Assembly (NCBI RefSeq): GCF_017488845.2 | Contig: NZ_CP083370.1 | Coordinates: forward strand, 992,001 to 1,056,000 | DNA length: 64,000 bases | Source of the DNA: Ensifer canadensis | GTDB lineage: Bacteria; Pseudomonadota; Alphaproteobacteria; Rhizobiales; Rhizobiaceae | Direction: 5' to 3' | Shown here: piece by piece, positions 16,008 to 24,988 of the stretch | Layout of the letters: every line of letters begins with the position of its first letter | Numbering within the stretch: the first letter of the stretch is position 1 | The notes under the pieces: model-generated | Told to the model about the DNA's origin: nothing | The model's input: the letters and a program-made list of their open reading frames with translations, nothing else | Database searches by the model: none | Program-made: the position numbers and the translations under genes

Positions 16008-17285
16008 ATGAGCAAGGTCAGCGGTAGCAACGGCGGTGACTCGAAGAATACGCTTTATTGTTCGTTTTGCGGCAAGAGCCAGCACGAAGTCCGCAAACTG
16101 ATTGCCGGACCGACGGTCTTCATCTGCGATGAATGCGTCGAGCTCTGCATGGACATCATTCGCGAAGAGAACAAGACCTCGATGGTCAAGTCCCGCGATG
16201 GCGTTCCGACCCCCCAGGAAATCATCAAGGTCCTCGACGAGTACGTCATCGGCCAGCAGCAGGCGAAGCGCATTCTTTCGGTCGCCGTGCACAACCACTA
16301 CAAGCGTCTGGCCCATGCGGCCAAGGGCAGCGATGTGGAGCTGGCGAAGTCGAACATCATGCTCGTCGGCCCGACCGGTTGCGGCAAGACCTATCTCGCA
16401 CAGACGCTTGCACGCATCATCGACGTGCCCTTCACGATGGCCGATGCGACGACGCTGACGGAAGCCGGCTATGTCGGTGAAGACGTCGAAAACATCATCC
16501 TGAAGCTGCTGCAGGCTGCCGACTACAATGTCGAGCGCGCCCAGCGCGGCATCGTCTACATTGACGAAGTCGACAAGATCTCGCGCAAATCCGACAACCC
16601 GTCGATCACCCGTGACGTTTCCGGTGAGGGCGTGCAGCAGGCGCTCTTGAAGATCATGGAAGGCACTGTTGCTTCGGTGCCGCCTCAGGGTGGCCGCAAG
16701 CATCCTCAGCAGGAATTCCTGCAGGTGGATACCACCAATATCCTGTTCATCTGCGGCGGCGCCTTCGCCGGCCTCGATAAGATCATCTCCGCCCGTGGCG
16801 AGAAGACGTCGATCGGTTTCGGCGCGACGGTTCGCTCGCCGGAAGATCGCCGCGTCGGCGAAGTTCTGCGCGAACTCGAGCCGGAAGATCTGGTTAAGTT
16901 CGGCCTGATCCCGGAATTCATCGGCCGTCTGCCGGTTCTGGCAACGCTCGAAGACCTCGATGAGGACGCGCTGATCCAGATCCTGTCCGAGCCGAAGAAC
17001 GCTCTGATCAAGCAGTACCAGCGGCTGTTCGAGATGGAGGACGTCGAACTGACCTTCCACGAGGACGCGCTGCGCGAGATCGCCCGTCGCGCCATCGTGC
17101 GCAAGACCGGCGCCCGTGGCCTGCGCTCGATCATGGAAAAGATCCTGCTCGACACGATGTTCGAGCTGCCGACGCTCGAAGGCGTTCGCGAAGTCGTGAT
17201 CTCCGACGAGGTGGTGAAGGGTGCGGCGCGGCCGCTCTACATCTATTCCGAGCGCTCGGAAGAGAAGGCGAACGTTTCGGCCTGA
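16008..17285 (+). CDS. clpX: ClpX, ATP-dependent unfoldase
   Basis: The 425-residue protein begins with the ClpX zinc-binding domain ([11 protein letters not shown]...[10 protein letters not shown]; four cysteines) and continues with the AAA+ module: Walker A GPTGCGKT, Walker [11 protein letters not shown], and the IGF loop region [11 protein letters not shown] that docks on ClpP. It selects and unfolds substrates for ClpP. The ATG at 16008 is preferred to the one two codons earlier because GGAAGGA lies 7 nt upstream. A strong terminator follows. Confidence 0.98.
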   Translation: MSKVSGSNGGDSKNTLYCSFCGKSQHEVRKLIAGPTVFICDECVELCMDIIREENKTSMVKSRDGVPTPQEIIKVLDEYVIGQQQAKRILSVAVHNHYKRLAHAAKGSDVELAKSNIMLVGPTGCGKTYLAQTLARIIDVPFTMADATTLTEAGYVGEDVENIILKLLQAADYNVERAQRGIVYIDEVDKISRKSDNPSITRDVSGEGVQQALLKIMEGTVASVPPQGGRKHPQQEFLQVDTTNILFICGGAFAGLDKIISARGEKTSIGFGATVRSPEDRRVGEVLRELEPEDLVKFGLIPEFIGRLPVLATLEDLDEDALIQILSEPKNALIKQYQRLFEMEDVELTFHEDALREIARRAIVRKTGARGLRSIMEKILLDTMFELPTLEGVREVVISDEVVKGAARPLYIYSERSEEKANVSA

Positions 17286-17309
17286 TCGCAGGCCCACAGA
17301 TCGGACCTG

Positions 17310-17336
17310 AAAAAGCCCGCCTCGTGCGGGCTTTTT
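17310..17336 (+). terminator. Terminator after clpX
   Basis: An 11-bp stem, AAAAAGCCCGC (17310-17320) with GCGGGCTTTTT (17326-17336), loop CTCGT, ends in a T-run. It is a textbook intrinsic terminator that separates clpX from lon. Confidence 0.9.
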
Positions 17337-17554
17337 CATGGCCTTGCACTTAGTTGTTGAGATGGCTTGCGCGGGGGACGATTTAACAATTCGGTTGTTG
17401 CTAAAGTGTCTTAACAACGCAATGATGTGACGATTCAGTAGAGGGCCTCGGCCGTTGCATATCCTTGAAGCCTCGTTTTCCGTCGCAAGGTACGCAACAG
17501 CAATAAAGCGTAGTCAGAAGGACCCGGCCACTGATGGTGGATGTTGCGGCGAGC

Positions 17555-17583
17555 CTTGAAAAGGACTCTCTAGCACTCCACTT
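17555..17583 (+). promoter_or_regulatory. Possible heat-shock promoter of lon
   Basis: CTTGAAA (17555-17561) and CTCCACTT (17576-17583) are separated by 14 bp, a fair match to RpoH promoters and sensible for a heat-shock protease. The rest of 17337-17663 has no gene. Confidence 0.4.
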
Positions 17584-17663
17584 TCATGTGGAAAATATGA
17601 CAACCGGGAGTGCCGCTGTGGCTCCCGGGAACGGGCCCGAAATCGGGACGGAAAGGAAATGAC

Positions 17664-20084
17664 ATGACGAGCAAAACGTCTCCGGCGACTGAAAGCGCGA
17701 CCTATCCGGTCTTGCCGCTTCGCGACATTGTAGTCTTCCCGCACATGATCGTGCCGCTCTTTGTCGGCCGTGAAAAGTCCATCCGTGCGCTTGAAGAAGT
17801 CATGGGGACCGACAAGCAGATCATGCTTGCCACCCAGATCAACGCGACGGACGACGATCCGGAAGCCTCGGCGATCTACCAGGTGGGCACGATTGCCAAT
17901 GTCCTGCAGCTCCTGAAGCTGCCCGACGGCACCGTCAAGGTGCTGGTCGAAGGGCGCACGCGCGCCAAGATCGACAGCTACACGCCGCGCGAAGAATTCT
18001 ACGAAGCGTCCGCACAGGCGCTCGACGAGCCGGAAGAAGATCCGGTCGAGATCGAGGCGCTCAGCCGCTCGGTCGTCTCCGAATTCGAAAGCTACGTGAA
18101 ACTCAACAAGAAGATTTCTCCGGAAGTCGTCGGCGTCGCGAGCCAGATCGAAGATTATTCGAAGCTTGCCGACACCGTCGCATCGCATCTATCGATCAAG
18201 ATCGTCGAAAAGCAGGAAATGCTGGAAACCACCAGCGTGAAGATGCGCCTGGAAAAGGCGCTCGGCTTCATGGAAGGTGAGATCTCCGTCCTGCAGGTGG
18301 AAAAGCGTATCCGTTCGCGCGTCAAGCGCCAGATGGAGAAGACCCAACGCGAGTACTACCTCAACGAACAGATGAAGGCGATCCAGAAGGAACTCGGCGA
18401 CGGTGAAGACGGCCGCGACGAGATGGCCGAAATCGAAGAGCGCATCGCCAAGACCAAGCTTTCCAAGGAAGCGCGCGAAAAGGCCGACGCCGAGCTGAAG
18501 AAGCTGCGCCAGATGAGCCCGATGTCGGCGGAAGCAACCGTCGTGCGCAACTATCTGGATTGGCTGCTTGGCATGCCGTGGGGCAAGAAGTCCAAGATCA
18601 AGACCGATCTGAACCATGCCGAGGAAGTGCTCAACGTCGATCACTTCGGCCTCGACAAGGTCAAGGAGCGCATCGTCGAATATCTCGCCGTCCAGGCCCG
18701 TTCGACGAAGATCAAAGGCCCGATCCTGTGCCTCGTCGGCCCTCCGGGCGTCGGCAAGACTTCGCTTGCCAAGTCGATCGCCAAGGCGACCGGCCGCGAA
18801 TACGTGCGCATGGCGCTGGGTGGCGTTCGTGACGAAGCCGAAATCCGCGGTCACCGCCGCACCTACATTGGCTCGATGCCCGGCAAGGTCGTCCAGTCGA
18901 TGAAGAAGGCGAAGAAGTCCAACCCGCTCTTCCTGTTCGACGAGATCGACAAGATGGGCCAGGACTTCCGTGGCGACCCGTCCTCGGCTCTGCTGGAGGT
19001 GCTGGATCCAGAACAGAACTCGACCTTCATGGATCACTACCTTGAAGTCGAATACGATCTGTCCAACGTGATGTTCATCACCACGGCGAACACGCTGAAC
19101 ATTCCGGCGCCGCTGATGGACCGCATGGAAGTGATCCGTATTGCCGGCTACACCGAAGAGGAAAAGCTGGAAATCGCCAAGCGGCACCTGCTGCCGAAGG
19201 CGATCCGCGATCACGCGCTGCAGCCGAAAGAGTTTTCGGTCACCGACGGTGCGCTGATGGCGATCATCCAGACCTACACACGCGAAGCCGGCGTTCGTAA
19301 CTTCGAGCGCGAACTGATGAAGCTCGCCCGCAAGGCGGTAACCGAGATCATCAAGGGCAAGGCCAAGGCAGTGGCAGTCACTGCCGGCAACATCCAGGAC
19401 TACCTTGGCGTACCGCGTTATCGTCACGGCGAAGCCGAACGCGACGATCAGGTCGGTGTGGTCACAGGTCTTGCCTGGACCGAGGTCGGCGGCGAACTGC
19501 TGACGATCGAAGGCGTCATGATGCCCGGCAAGGGCCGCATGACCGTCACCGGCAACCTGCGCGACGTGATGAAGGAATCGATTTCGGCGGCGGCATCCTA
19601 TGTCCGCTCGCGGGCGATCGACTTCGGCATTGAGCCGCCGCTGTTCGACAAGCGCGACATCCACGTGCACTTGCCGGAAGGCGCGACGCCCAAGGATGGC
19701 CCGTCGGCCGGTGTTGCCATGGCAACAGCGATCGTCTCTGTCATGACCGGTATTCCGATCTCCAAGGACGTGGCGATGACGGGTGAGATCACCCTTCGCG
19801 GCCGCGTGCTGCCGATCGGAGGACTGAAGGAAAAACTGCTGGCGGCCGTTCGCGGCGGCATCAAGAAGGTGCTGATCCCCGAGGAAAACGCCAAGGATCT
19901 CGCCGAGATCCCGGACAACGTGAAGAACGTGCTGGAGATCATCCCCGTTTCGCGGATGGGTGAAGTGCTCGAGCACGCTCTGGTCCGCGTCCCGGAGCCG
20001 ATCGAATGGGACCCGGCAAATGAGCCGGCAACCGTCGCCGCGGTTGATTCGCAGGACGAAGCGGGCGCTTCCATCGCCCACTGA
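17664..20084 (+). CDS. lon: Lon protease
   Basis: The 806-residue cytosolic AAA+ serine protease has the N-terminal substrate domain ([26 protein letters not shown]), a central ATPase with Walker [10 protein letters not shown] (about 359-367) and Walker [11 protein letters not shown], and a C-terminal protease domain with the Ser-Lys dyad: S681 in [14 protein letters not shown] and K724 in [10 protein letters not shown], 43 residues apart as in E. coli Lon. The ATG at 17664 has GGAAAGGAA upstream; an open frame from 17610 is not Lon-like. It lies between clpX and hup; a strong terminator follows. Confidence 0.98.
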   Translation: MTSKTSPATESATYPVLPLRDIVVFPHMIVPLFVGREKSIRALEEVMGTDKQIMLATQINATDDDPEASAIYQVGTIANVLQLLKLPDGTVKVLVEGRTRAKIDSYTPREEFYEASAQALDEPEEDPVEIEALSRSVVSEFESYVKLNKKISPEVVGVASQIEDYSKLADTVASHLSIKIVEKQEMLETTSVKMRLEKALGFMEGEISVLQVEKRIRSRVKRQMEKTQREYYLNEQMKAIQKELGDGEDGRDEMAEIEERIAKTKLSKEAREKADAELKKLRQMSPMSAEATVVRNYLDWLLGMPWGKKSKIKTDLNHAEEVLNVDHFGLDKVKERIVEYLAVQARSTKIKGPILCLVGPPGVGKTSLAKSIAKATGREYVRMALGGVRDEAEIRGHRRTYIGSMPGKVVQSMKKAKKSNPLFLFDEIDKMGQDFRGDPSSALLEVLDPEQNSTFMDHYLEVEYDLSNVMFITTANTLNIPAPLMDRMEVIRIAGYTEEEKLEIAKRHLLPKAIRDHALQPKEFSVTDGALMAIIQTYTREAGVRNFERELMKLARKAVTEIIKGKAKAVAVTAGNIQDYLGVPRYRHGEAERDDQVGVVTGLAWTEVGGELLTIEGVMMPGKGRMTVTGNLRDVMKESISAAASYVRSRAIDFGIEPPLFDKRDIHVHLPEGATPKDGPSAGVAMATAIVSVMTGIPISKDVAMTGEITLRGRVLPIGGLKEKLLAAVRGGIKKVLIPEENAKDLAEIPDNVKNVLEIIPVSRMGEVLEHALVRVPEPIEWDPANEPATVAAVDSQDEAGASIAH

Positions 20085-20146
20085 TTGACAGGACCGGGCG
20101 GGTGCAATTGTGTTCCCGTCAGGCCCATTTGGCAGAAAAACAAGGA

Positions 20147-20172
20147 AGACCGGCCTCTGGCCGGTCTTTTTT
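20147..20172 (+). terminator. Terminator after lon
   Basis: AGACCGGCC (20147-20155) pairs with GGCCGGTCT (20159-20167) around a 3-nt loop and runs into six Ts. A classical intrinsic terminator. Confidence 0.9.
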
Positions 20173-20306
20173 GTTGTAAAAGCATGCTGCAAGCCTTGCA
20201 TTCCAAGGGATTAGGCGCAATTGGGAATGGCAAGACGCGGGCGATGCGCAAGCCGCCGCGGCTTAAAAACACAGTCGTTTCGAACCATTTTGAAAGGGGT
20301 GGAAAC

Positions 20307-20582
20307 ATGAACAAAAATGAGCTCGTGTCTGCCGTTGCTGAGAAGGCCGGACTTTCCAAGACCGACGCATCTTCCGCAGTTGATGCAGTTTTCGAGACCA
20401 TCCAGGCTGAACTTAAGGACGGTGGCGACATTCGCCTCGTCGGTTTCGGCAACTTCTCCGTTTCGCGTCGCGAAGCCTCCAAGGGCCGCAACCCGTCCAC
20501 GGGCGCTGAAGTTGACATCCCGGCACGCAACGTTCCGAAGTTCACGGCCGGCAAGGGCCTGAAGGATGCCGTTAACGGCTGA
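20307..20582 (+). CDS. hup: DNA-binding protein HU
   Basis: The 91-residue protein matches HU-beta from end to end: MNKNELVSAVAEKAGLSKTD, GFGNFSVSRREA, the DNA-wrapping arm GRNPSTGAEVDIPARNVPKF, and the C-terminal FTAGKGLKDAVN. It bends and compacts DNA as a dimer. The start at 20307 follows AAAGGGGTGGAAAC. In many alphaproteobacteria tRNA and nuo genes come next; here about 12 kb of other genes intervene. Confidence 0.98.
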   Translation: MNKNELVSAVAEKAGLSKTDASSAVDAVFETIQAELKDGGDIRLVGFGNFSVSRREASKGRNPSTGAEVDIPARNVPKFTAGKGLKDAVNG

Positions 20583-20630
20583 TAGGTTTGCTTGACGGCC
20601 GGATACGAGGCCGGCCGTCCAAGTCTTGAA

Positions 20631-20656
20631 GGGTTCGGTTCACGCCGGACCCTTTT
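20631..20656 (+). terminator. Terminator after hup
   Basis: GGGTTCGG (20631-20638) pairs with CCGGACCC (20645-20652) and is followed by TTTT. A second, GC-only hairpin, GACGGCCGG/CCGGCCGTC at 20594-20619, lies just before it. Confidence 0.75.
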
Positions 20657-20708
20657 GCGTTTCGGCTGCCCTTGCAGCAGCGCGGTCTTTGGTCTACGGC
20701 TCAGCCCT

Positions 20709-20953
20709 GTTCTCAGGGCGGGGTGAAACTCCCCACCGGCGGTAAGGGCTCAGCGCCGCGCGTCAAATATGACGCGCAACGGACGCTGTGACACTTGAAA
20801 GCTGCTGCATAATTTTCTCCTTAAATCGGATTGGATTTAAGGAATTATGCAGCAGGCCCAAGCCCGCGAGCACTTCAGGCGCTGTCGTGTCGGAAGGTTA
20901 GCAGATCCGGTGCGATTCCGGAGCCGACGGTCACAGTCCGGATGAAAGAGAAT
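20709..20953 (+). promoter_or_regulatory. FMN riboswitch (RFN element) interrupted by a RIME-like repeat
   Basis: The conserved RFN blocks are all present in order: AGGGCGGGGTGAAACTCCCC and ACCGGCGGTA (20715-20744), AAGCCCGCGAGC (20860-20871), GCAGATCCGGTGCGATTCCGG and AGCCGACGGT (20900-20931), and AGTCCGGATGAAAGA (20935-20949). P1 forms from GTTCTC (20709-20714) with GAGAAT (20948-20953). Between the second and third blocks, where RFN elements carry a variable hairpin, lies a 107-bp RIME-like element, flanked by GGGC (20746-20749) and GCCC (20856-20859) that can still pair. Downstream, GGGTGCGAC (20960-20968) pairs with GTCGCATCC (20985-20993) and may be the expression platform. It controls the transporter gene that follows. 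Confidence 0.9.
20749..20855 (+). repeat. RIME-like palindromic repeat, copy B, inside the FMN riboswitch
   Basis: This 107-bp copy is near identical to those at 992-1098 (inverted) and 52814-52920. Hairpin 1 uses CAGCG and GCGCGTCA against TGACGCGC and CGCTG; hairpin 2 uses CTGCTGCATAATT against AATTATGCAGCAG with the inner CCTTAAATC/GATTTAAGG. It occupies the variable stem of the riboswitch. Confidence 0.85.
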
Positions 20954-21034
20954 GATCGTGGGTGCGACGGGCGGGCGGTCCGTCGTCGCATCCTGCGCTC
21001 ATGTGTCCTGATTTGTGTAGGTCCCTGTTTGCGG

Positions 21035-21943
21035 ATGAAGGACATGAGCGAGACGACCCAAGCACTTTTCACCTCCCGTGCCATGGCCGGTGCGGCCTGG
21101 ATGATACTGGCCGGCGTCGCCTTTGCTCTCCTGAATGTCGTCACGCAATGGATGACGATGCAACTCGGCTTTTCCGCCACCTCGACTGCCTTCTGGCAAT
21201 ATGCATTTGCACTCGTCTTCTCCCTGCCGTTCCTGTTTCGCGCCGGCCTGTCGGCCATGCGCACCGATTACCCCTGGCGTCACGTCATTCGCGTTGCCTT
21301 TGCGGCGCTCGGCGTAGGGGCCTGGGTTTCGGGCCTGGCTTCTGTTCCGATCTGGCAGGCGATCGCGCTGGTGATGACATCGCCATTTTTCATCATTCTT
21401 GGTGCGCGGCTCTTCCTGGGCGAACGCGTTGGTCCGGCACGCTGGGCAGCGGCGGCAGTCGGCTTTGCCGGCGCCACGATCATCCTGCAGCCCTGGTCGG
21501 AAAGCTTCACCTGGGCAGCGCTGCTGCCGGTTTTCTCGGCGCTGCTCTGGGGGGCGGCGTCGCTGATCACCAAGAGCCTGACAGGCATCGAGCGCCCTGA
21601 GACGATAACGGTCTGGTTGCTCGTGCTTCTGACGCCGATCAATGGTGTGCTGGCGCTGTCGGCAGGGTTTGTCGTGCCGAGTGGAACTATCCTTGCGCTA
21701 TTGGTGCTGGCGGGGCTTTTGACCGTGGTGGCACAGTATCTGTTGACGCTTGCCTATACCGTCGCAGACGCAGCGTATGTGCAGCCTTTCGACGATCTCA
21801 AGCTACCGCTCAACGTTCTCGCCGGCTGGCTCGTCTTCGGTTATGCGCCGAGCGGCTATCTGTGGCTGGGGGCGGTCCTGATCCTCGGCGCCTCGCTTTT
21901 CATCATGCGCAACGAGATGAAACGCGAGCGCGCGACCGCGTAA
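21035..21943 (+). CDS. ribN: Probable riboflavin transporter RibN (EamA/DMT family)
   Basis: The roughly 302-residue protein has about ten membrane segments in two EamA repeats (for example AWMILAGVAFALLNVVTQW, VGFAGATIILQPW, YLLTLAYTVADAAYVQPFDDLKLPLNVLAGWLVFGYAP). The family alone does not give the substrate, but the FMN riboswitch directly upstream does: RibN riboflavin importers of rhizobia are DMT proteins found under such switches. It should act in the inner membrane and be shut off when FMN is plentiful. The start is uncertain: ATG at 21035 or 21044 (MSETTQ); neither has a well-spaced ribosome-binding site. The frame also runs back into the riboswitch, which is not coding. Confidence 0.85.
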   Translation: MKDMSETTQALFTSRAMAGAAWMILAGVAFALLNVVTQWMTMQLGFSATSTAFWQYAFALVFSLPFLFRAGLSAMRTDYPWRHVIRVAFAALGVGAWVSGLASVPIWQAIALVMTSPFFIILGARLFLGERVGPARWAAAAVGFAGATIILQPWSESFTWAALLPVFSALLWGAASLITKSLTGIERPETITVWLLVLLTPINGVLALSAGFVVPSGTILALLVLAGLLTVVAQYLLTLAYTVADAAYVQPFDDLKLPLNVLAGWLVFGYAPSGYLWLGAVLILGASLFIMRNEMKRERATA

Positions 21944-21971
21944 GACAACGCTGCACAACAAAGGCGCGGGA

Positions 21972-21993
21972 CTGTCATGCGCCTGTCATCGCC
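21972..21993 (+). promoter_or_regulatory. Pho box (PhoB binding site)
   Basis: Two exact CTGTCAT repeats (21972-21978 and 21983-21989) are separated by the 4-bp spacer GCGC, the 11-bp periodicity of PhoB sites. It lies about 50 bp before the start of a secreted phytase-like gene and after ribN, so it points to phosphate-starvation control of the former. Confidence 0.7.
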
Positions 21994-22041
21994 ATCCCGC
22001 AGAACCCCCTTGTTTTGAATATTCGACATGGGGGATTTTTC

Positions 22042-24237
22042 ATGACCATTTCATCATGCAGAACGGCACTTGCCGCCATACTTCTTGCGTCCGTTGCCTT
22101 TCCGGCTGCCGCCGAACCGGTGTTCAATCGTATTGCGTCCTTCGCCGTTGCCGACAATCTGCCGGAGGGCGATGCCCGCAAGGACGCGACATCCGCGGAA
22201 ATCATTACCGCCACCGAAGACGGCAATACGCTGATCTATTCCGATAGCCCGGGCAAGCGCATCGGCCTTATCGATATCACCGACGCCAAGGCGCCGAAGG
22301 CGGCCGGTATCGTGTCGTTCGATGGCGAGCCGACCTCGGTAACCGTCGCCGGTACCAAGGCCCTGATCGCGGTCAACACACGCGAAAGCTTCACCAAGCC
22401 TTCCGGCTTTCTCGCTACCGTCGACGTTGCCTCGAAGAAGGTCGAGTCGACCTGCGATCTCGGCGGCCAGCCGGACTCCGTCGCGGTCAACAAGGACCGG
22501 ACCATTGCTGCGATCGCGATCGAGAATGAGCGCGATGAAGAGGTCAACGACGGCAAGATCCCGCAGATGCCTGCCGGCGACCTGGTGATCCTGTCTCTGA
22601 AGGATGGTGGTGCCGATTGCGCGACGATCAAGCACGTGACCCTCACCGGTCTTGCCGAGGTTGCAGGCGACGACCCGGAGCCGGAATTCGTGTCCTTCAA
22701 CGGCAAGGACGAGATTGCGCTGACGCTGCAGGAGAACAACCACATCGTCATCATCGACGGCAAGTCGGCGACGGTAAAGACGCATTTCTCCGCTGGCGCG
22801 GTCGACCTTAGGGACATCGACGCCAAGCGTGACGGCGCTATCGCCTTCATGGACGAGCAACCGGGCCGCAAGCGCGAGCCTGACGCCGTCAAGTGGCTCG
22901 ACGACAATCGCATCGTCGTCGCCAACGAAGGTGACTATGAGGGCGGTTCGCGCGGCTTCACCATCTTCGATACGGCCGGTAAGGTCCTGTTCGAATCGGG
23001 TGCGAGTTTCGAACACGAGATCGCTTCGATCGGCCACTATCCCGAGAAGCGCTCGTCGGCCAAGGGCGTCGAGCCGGAAGGCCTCGAGGCTGCCAAGTTC
23101 GGCGAAGACAATCTGTTCTTCGTGCTTGCCGAACGTGCATCCGTCGTCGGCGTTTACAAGGACACCGGCGCCGAGCCGGAACTGCTGCAATTGCTGCCGT
23201 CGGGCATCTCGCCGGAGGGTGCCGTCGCGATCCCGTCGCGCAATCTGCTTGCGACCGCCAACGAGGTCGATCTCGGCGAAGACGGCGGCGCTCGCTCGCA
23301 TGTGATGATCTACGAGCGTGGCGAAGGTGAAGCCGCCTATCCGCAGATCCGTTCGGCGGACAAGGATGGTCTGCCGGTGGGCTTCGGAGCCTTGTCGGGC
23401 CTCGCAGCCGTTGCCGACAAGCCGGGCTTCCTGCGCGCAGTCAACGATTCGGTTTATGCATCGCAGCCGACCATCTTCACCATCGATGCGACGCAGAAGC
23501 CGGCGTTGATCACCGAGACGCTTCGGATCACCCGCGATGGCGCCCCGGCACAGAAGCTCGACATCGAAGGCATCGCCAATGATGGGGAAGGGGGCTTCTG
23601 GCTCGCTTCGGAAGGCAACGCCGACAAGCTCTACAGCCACGCGCTGCTGCGTGTGAACAAGAAGGGCGAGATCAAGAAGGAGATCGCCCTGCCCGAAACT
23701 CTGCGTGCAGGCGAGAGCCGCTTCGGCTTCGAGGGTGTAACGGTTGTCGGCGAAGGCGACGATCAGGTTCTCTGGATGGCCGTCCAGCGCGAATGGAAGG
23801 ACGACGAGAAGGGCTTCGTCAAGCTCGTCTCCTACAAGCCGTCGAGCGAGGAATGGGGTGCTGTGCGTTATCCGCTCGAGAAGGCGGATGGCGGCTGGGT
23901 CGGCCTGTCGGAAATCTCCGTCCACGGCGATTATGCCTATATCATCGAGCGAGACAACCTGATCGGCCAGGCAGCCAAGCTGAAGAAGCTCTACCGTGTC
24001 GCCCTTGCCGACCTGAAGCCGGCAGCCCTTGGCGGCGAGCTTCCTGTCGTCAAGAAGGAAGAGGTTCGCGACCTCCTTCCCGATCTGAGGGCCCTGAAGG
24101 GTTACGTCGTCGACAAGGTCGAAGGCTTCACCGTCGATGCCGCCGGCAACGGCTATGTCGTCACCGACAATGACGGCGTCGACGATTCCTCCGGCGAGAC
24201 ACTGTTCTTCTCCATCGGTGCCATCGACGCGATGTAA
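22042..24237 (+). CDS. Secreted esterase-like-of-phytase family protein
   Basis: The 731-residue protein begins with a clear signal peptide (MTISSCRTALAAILLASVAFPAAA, cleavage after AEP or nearby). The N-terminal half looks like a beta-propeller (repeated GTKALIAVNTRES, KDEIALTLQENNHIVIID, DNRIVVANEGDYEGG segments). The C-terminal half has the LDIEGIANDGEGGFWLASEG and RFGFEGVTVVGEGDDQVLW motifs of the esterase-like phytase domain. It is probably periplasmic or extracellular and may release phosphate from organic esters; activity is not proven. A perfect Pho box lies upstream. The ATG at 22042 has GGGGGA before it; an open frame from 21862 overlaps ribN and is not real. A terminator follows. 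Confidence 0.85.
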   Translation: MTISSCRTALAAILLASVAFPAAAEPVFNRIASFAVADNLPEGDARKDATSAEIITATEDGNTLIYSDSPGKRIGLIDITDAKAPKAAGIVSFDGEPTSVTVAGTKALIAVNTRESFTKPSGFLATVDVASKKVESTCDLGGQPDSVAVNKDRTIAAIAIENERDEEVNDGKIPQMPAGDLVILSLKDGGADCATIKHVTLTGLAEVAGDDPEPEFVSFNGKDEIALTLQENNHIVIIDGKSATVKTHFSAGAVDLRDIDAKRDGAIAFMDEQPGRKREPDAVKWLDDNRIVVANEGDYEGGSRGFTIFDTAGKVLFESGASFEHEIASIGHYPEKRSSAKGVEPEGLEAAKFGEDNLFFVLAERASVVGVYKDTGAEPELLQLLPSGISPEGAVAIPSRNLLATANEVDLGEDGGARSHVMIYERGEGEAAYPQIRSADKDGLPVGFGALSGLAAVADKPGFLRAVNDSVYASQPTIFTIDATQKPALITETLRITRDGAPAQKLDIEGIANDGEGGFWLASEGNADKLYSHALLRVNKKGEIKKEIALPETLRAGESRFGFEGVTVVGEGDDQVLWMAVQREWKDDEKGFVKLVSYKPSSEEWGAVRYPLEKADGGWVGLSEISVHGDYAYIIERDNLIGQAAKLKKLYRVALADLKPAALGGELPVVKKEEVRDLLPDLRALKGYVVDKVEGFTVDAAGNGYVVTDNDGVDDSSGETLFFSIGAIDAM

Positions 24238-24259
24238 TCGTCGGGCCAGGAGAAAAACG

Positions 24260-24293
24260 AAAGAGGCCGGGACATGACGTCCCGGCCTCTTTC
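24260..24293 (+). terminator. Terminator after the phytase-like gene
   Basis: AAAGAGGCCGGGAC (24260-24273) pairs with GTCCCGGCCTCTTT (24279-24292), with a 5-nt loop. It separates this gene from the convergent MarR gene and can serve both strands. Confidence 0.9.
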
Positions 24294-24331
24294 TGTTTCG
24301 GCTATCTGTAAAGGCTGGGGGAAGGGCGGGC

Positions 24332-24805
24332 CTAGCGAGCGACCGCAATCTGTGCTGCTTCGGCCTCATCCTTGCGCTTGCGAATTTCGTCGGTCTTGTC
24401 GACGAGTTTGCCGACGATATCGAAGAGCTGACCGAGCTCCTTGTCGTCGAGCGCGGAGAAGATCTCCTCGATCAGCTGTTTGCGCGGGTGTTCGGCTGCC
24501 TCCAGGATCACGCGTCCCGTGTCGGTGATCGAGACGATCTTGGCGCGGCGATCCTCGGGATCGGGTTTGCGCATCACCAATCGGTCGCGCTCGAGGCCGT
24601 CGATCGCTTCGGTGACGGTGCGCGGCGCAAAGTTCAGCGCGCAGGCGATATCCGTCGAGCGACAGGGGCCGAGCTTGCTCAGGAAGAACAGGAATTTGCT
24701 CCGCGCCAGCGAAACGCCTTCCTCCGTCATCGACTCGTTCACGAGCCGGTGGACGCGGTGATAAAGCTCAAACAGTCTGTCGGAAACTTCGAATGTCTTC
24801 TTCAT
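24332..24805 (-). CDS. MarR-family transcriptional regulator
   Basis: The product has about 157 residues with a MarR fold: RSKFLFFLSKLGPCRSTDIACALNFAPRTVTEAIDGLERDRLVMRKPDPEDRRAKIVSITDTGRVIL includes the recognition helix and the wing (DRRAK). The C-terminus is a charged helix, probably for dimerisation. The start is uncertain: ATG at 24805 (MKKTFEV) is used; 24811 and 24853 are in frame, and none has a good ribosome-binding site. Regulated genes are not evident: its neighbours are a convergent phytase-like gene and a chemoreceptor gene that ends upstream of it. Confidence 0.85.
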   Translation of the reverse strand: MKKTFEVSDRLFELYHRVHRLVNESMTEEGVSLARSKFLFFLSKLGPCRSTDIACALNFAPRTVTEAIDGLERDRLVMRKPDPEDRRAKIVSITDTGRVILEAAEHPRKQLIEEIFSALDDKELGQLFDIVGKLVDKTDEIRKRKDEAEAAQIAVAR

Positions 24806-24927
24806 GATCATCGTTGGAAAATTGTGAGGTGCCATGTCAAATGGCAGCAACATTATTGATAGTTACAATTGCTACATTTGTCGACTAAAACCTCTGCAAT
24901 TTCACGGTAACGACCTCCGCAAGCAAG

Positions 24928-24955
24928 AAACGGCCTCCGTTTCCGGAGGCCGTTT
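24928..24955 (-). terminator. Terminator of the chemoreceptor gene
   Basis: AAACGGCCTCCG (24928-24939) pairs perfectly with CGGAGGCCGTTT (24944-24955), loop TTTC. It lies 33 bp beyond the chemoreceptor stop codon. Confidence 0.85.
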
Positions 24956-24988
24956 CACTTGTAGTGCCAAGAATTTCACCCGTTCGGA

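Noticed and set aside
15846..17417. 523-codon minus-strand frame
   Set aside because: It is antisense to clpX; its composition is the mirror of a GC-rich gene and it has no domain.
18189..20201. 670-codon minus-strand frame
   Set aside because: It is antisense to lon and consists of Arg/His/Asp-rich shadow sequence.
22054..24369. 771-codon minus-strand frame
   Set aside because: It is antisense to the phytase-like gene, which has a signal peptide and domain motifs on the plus strand.
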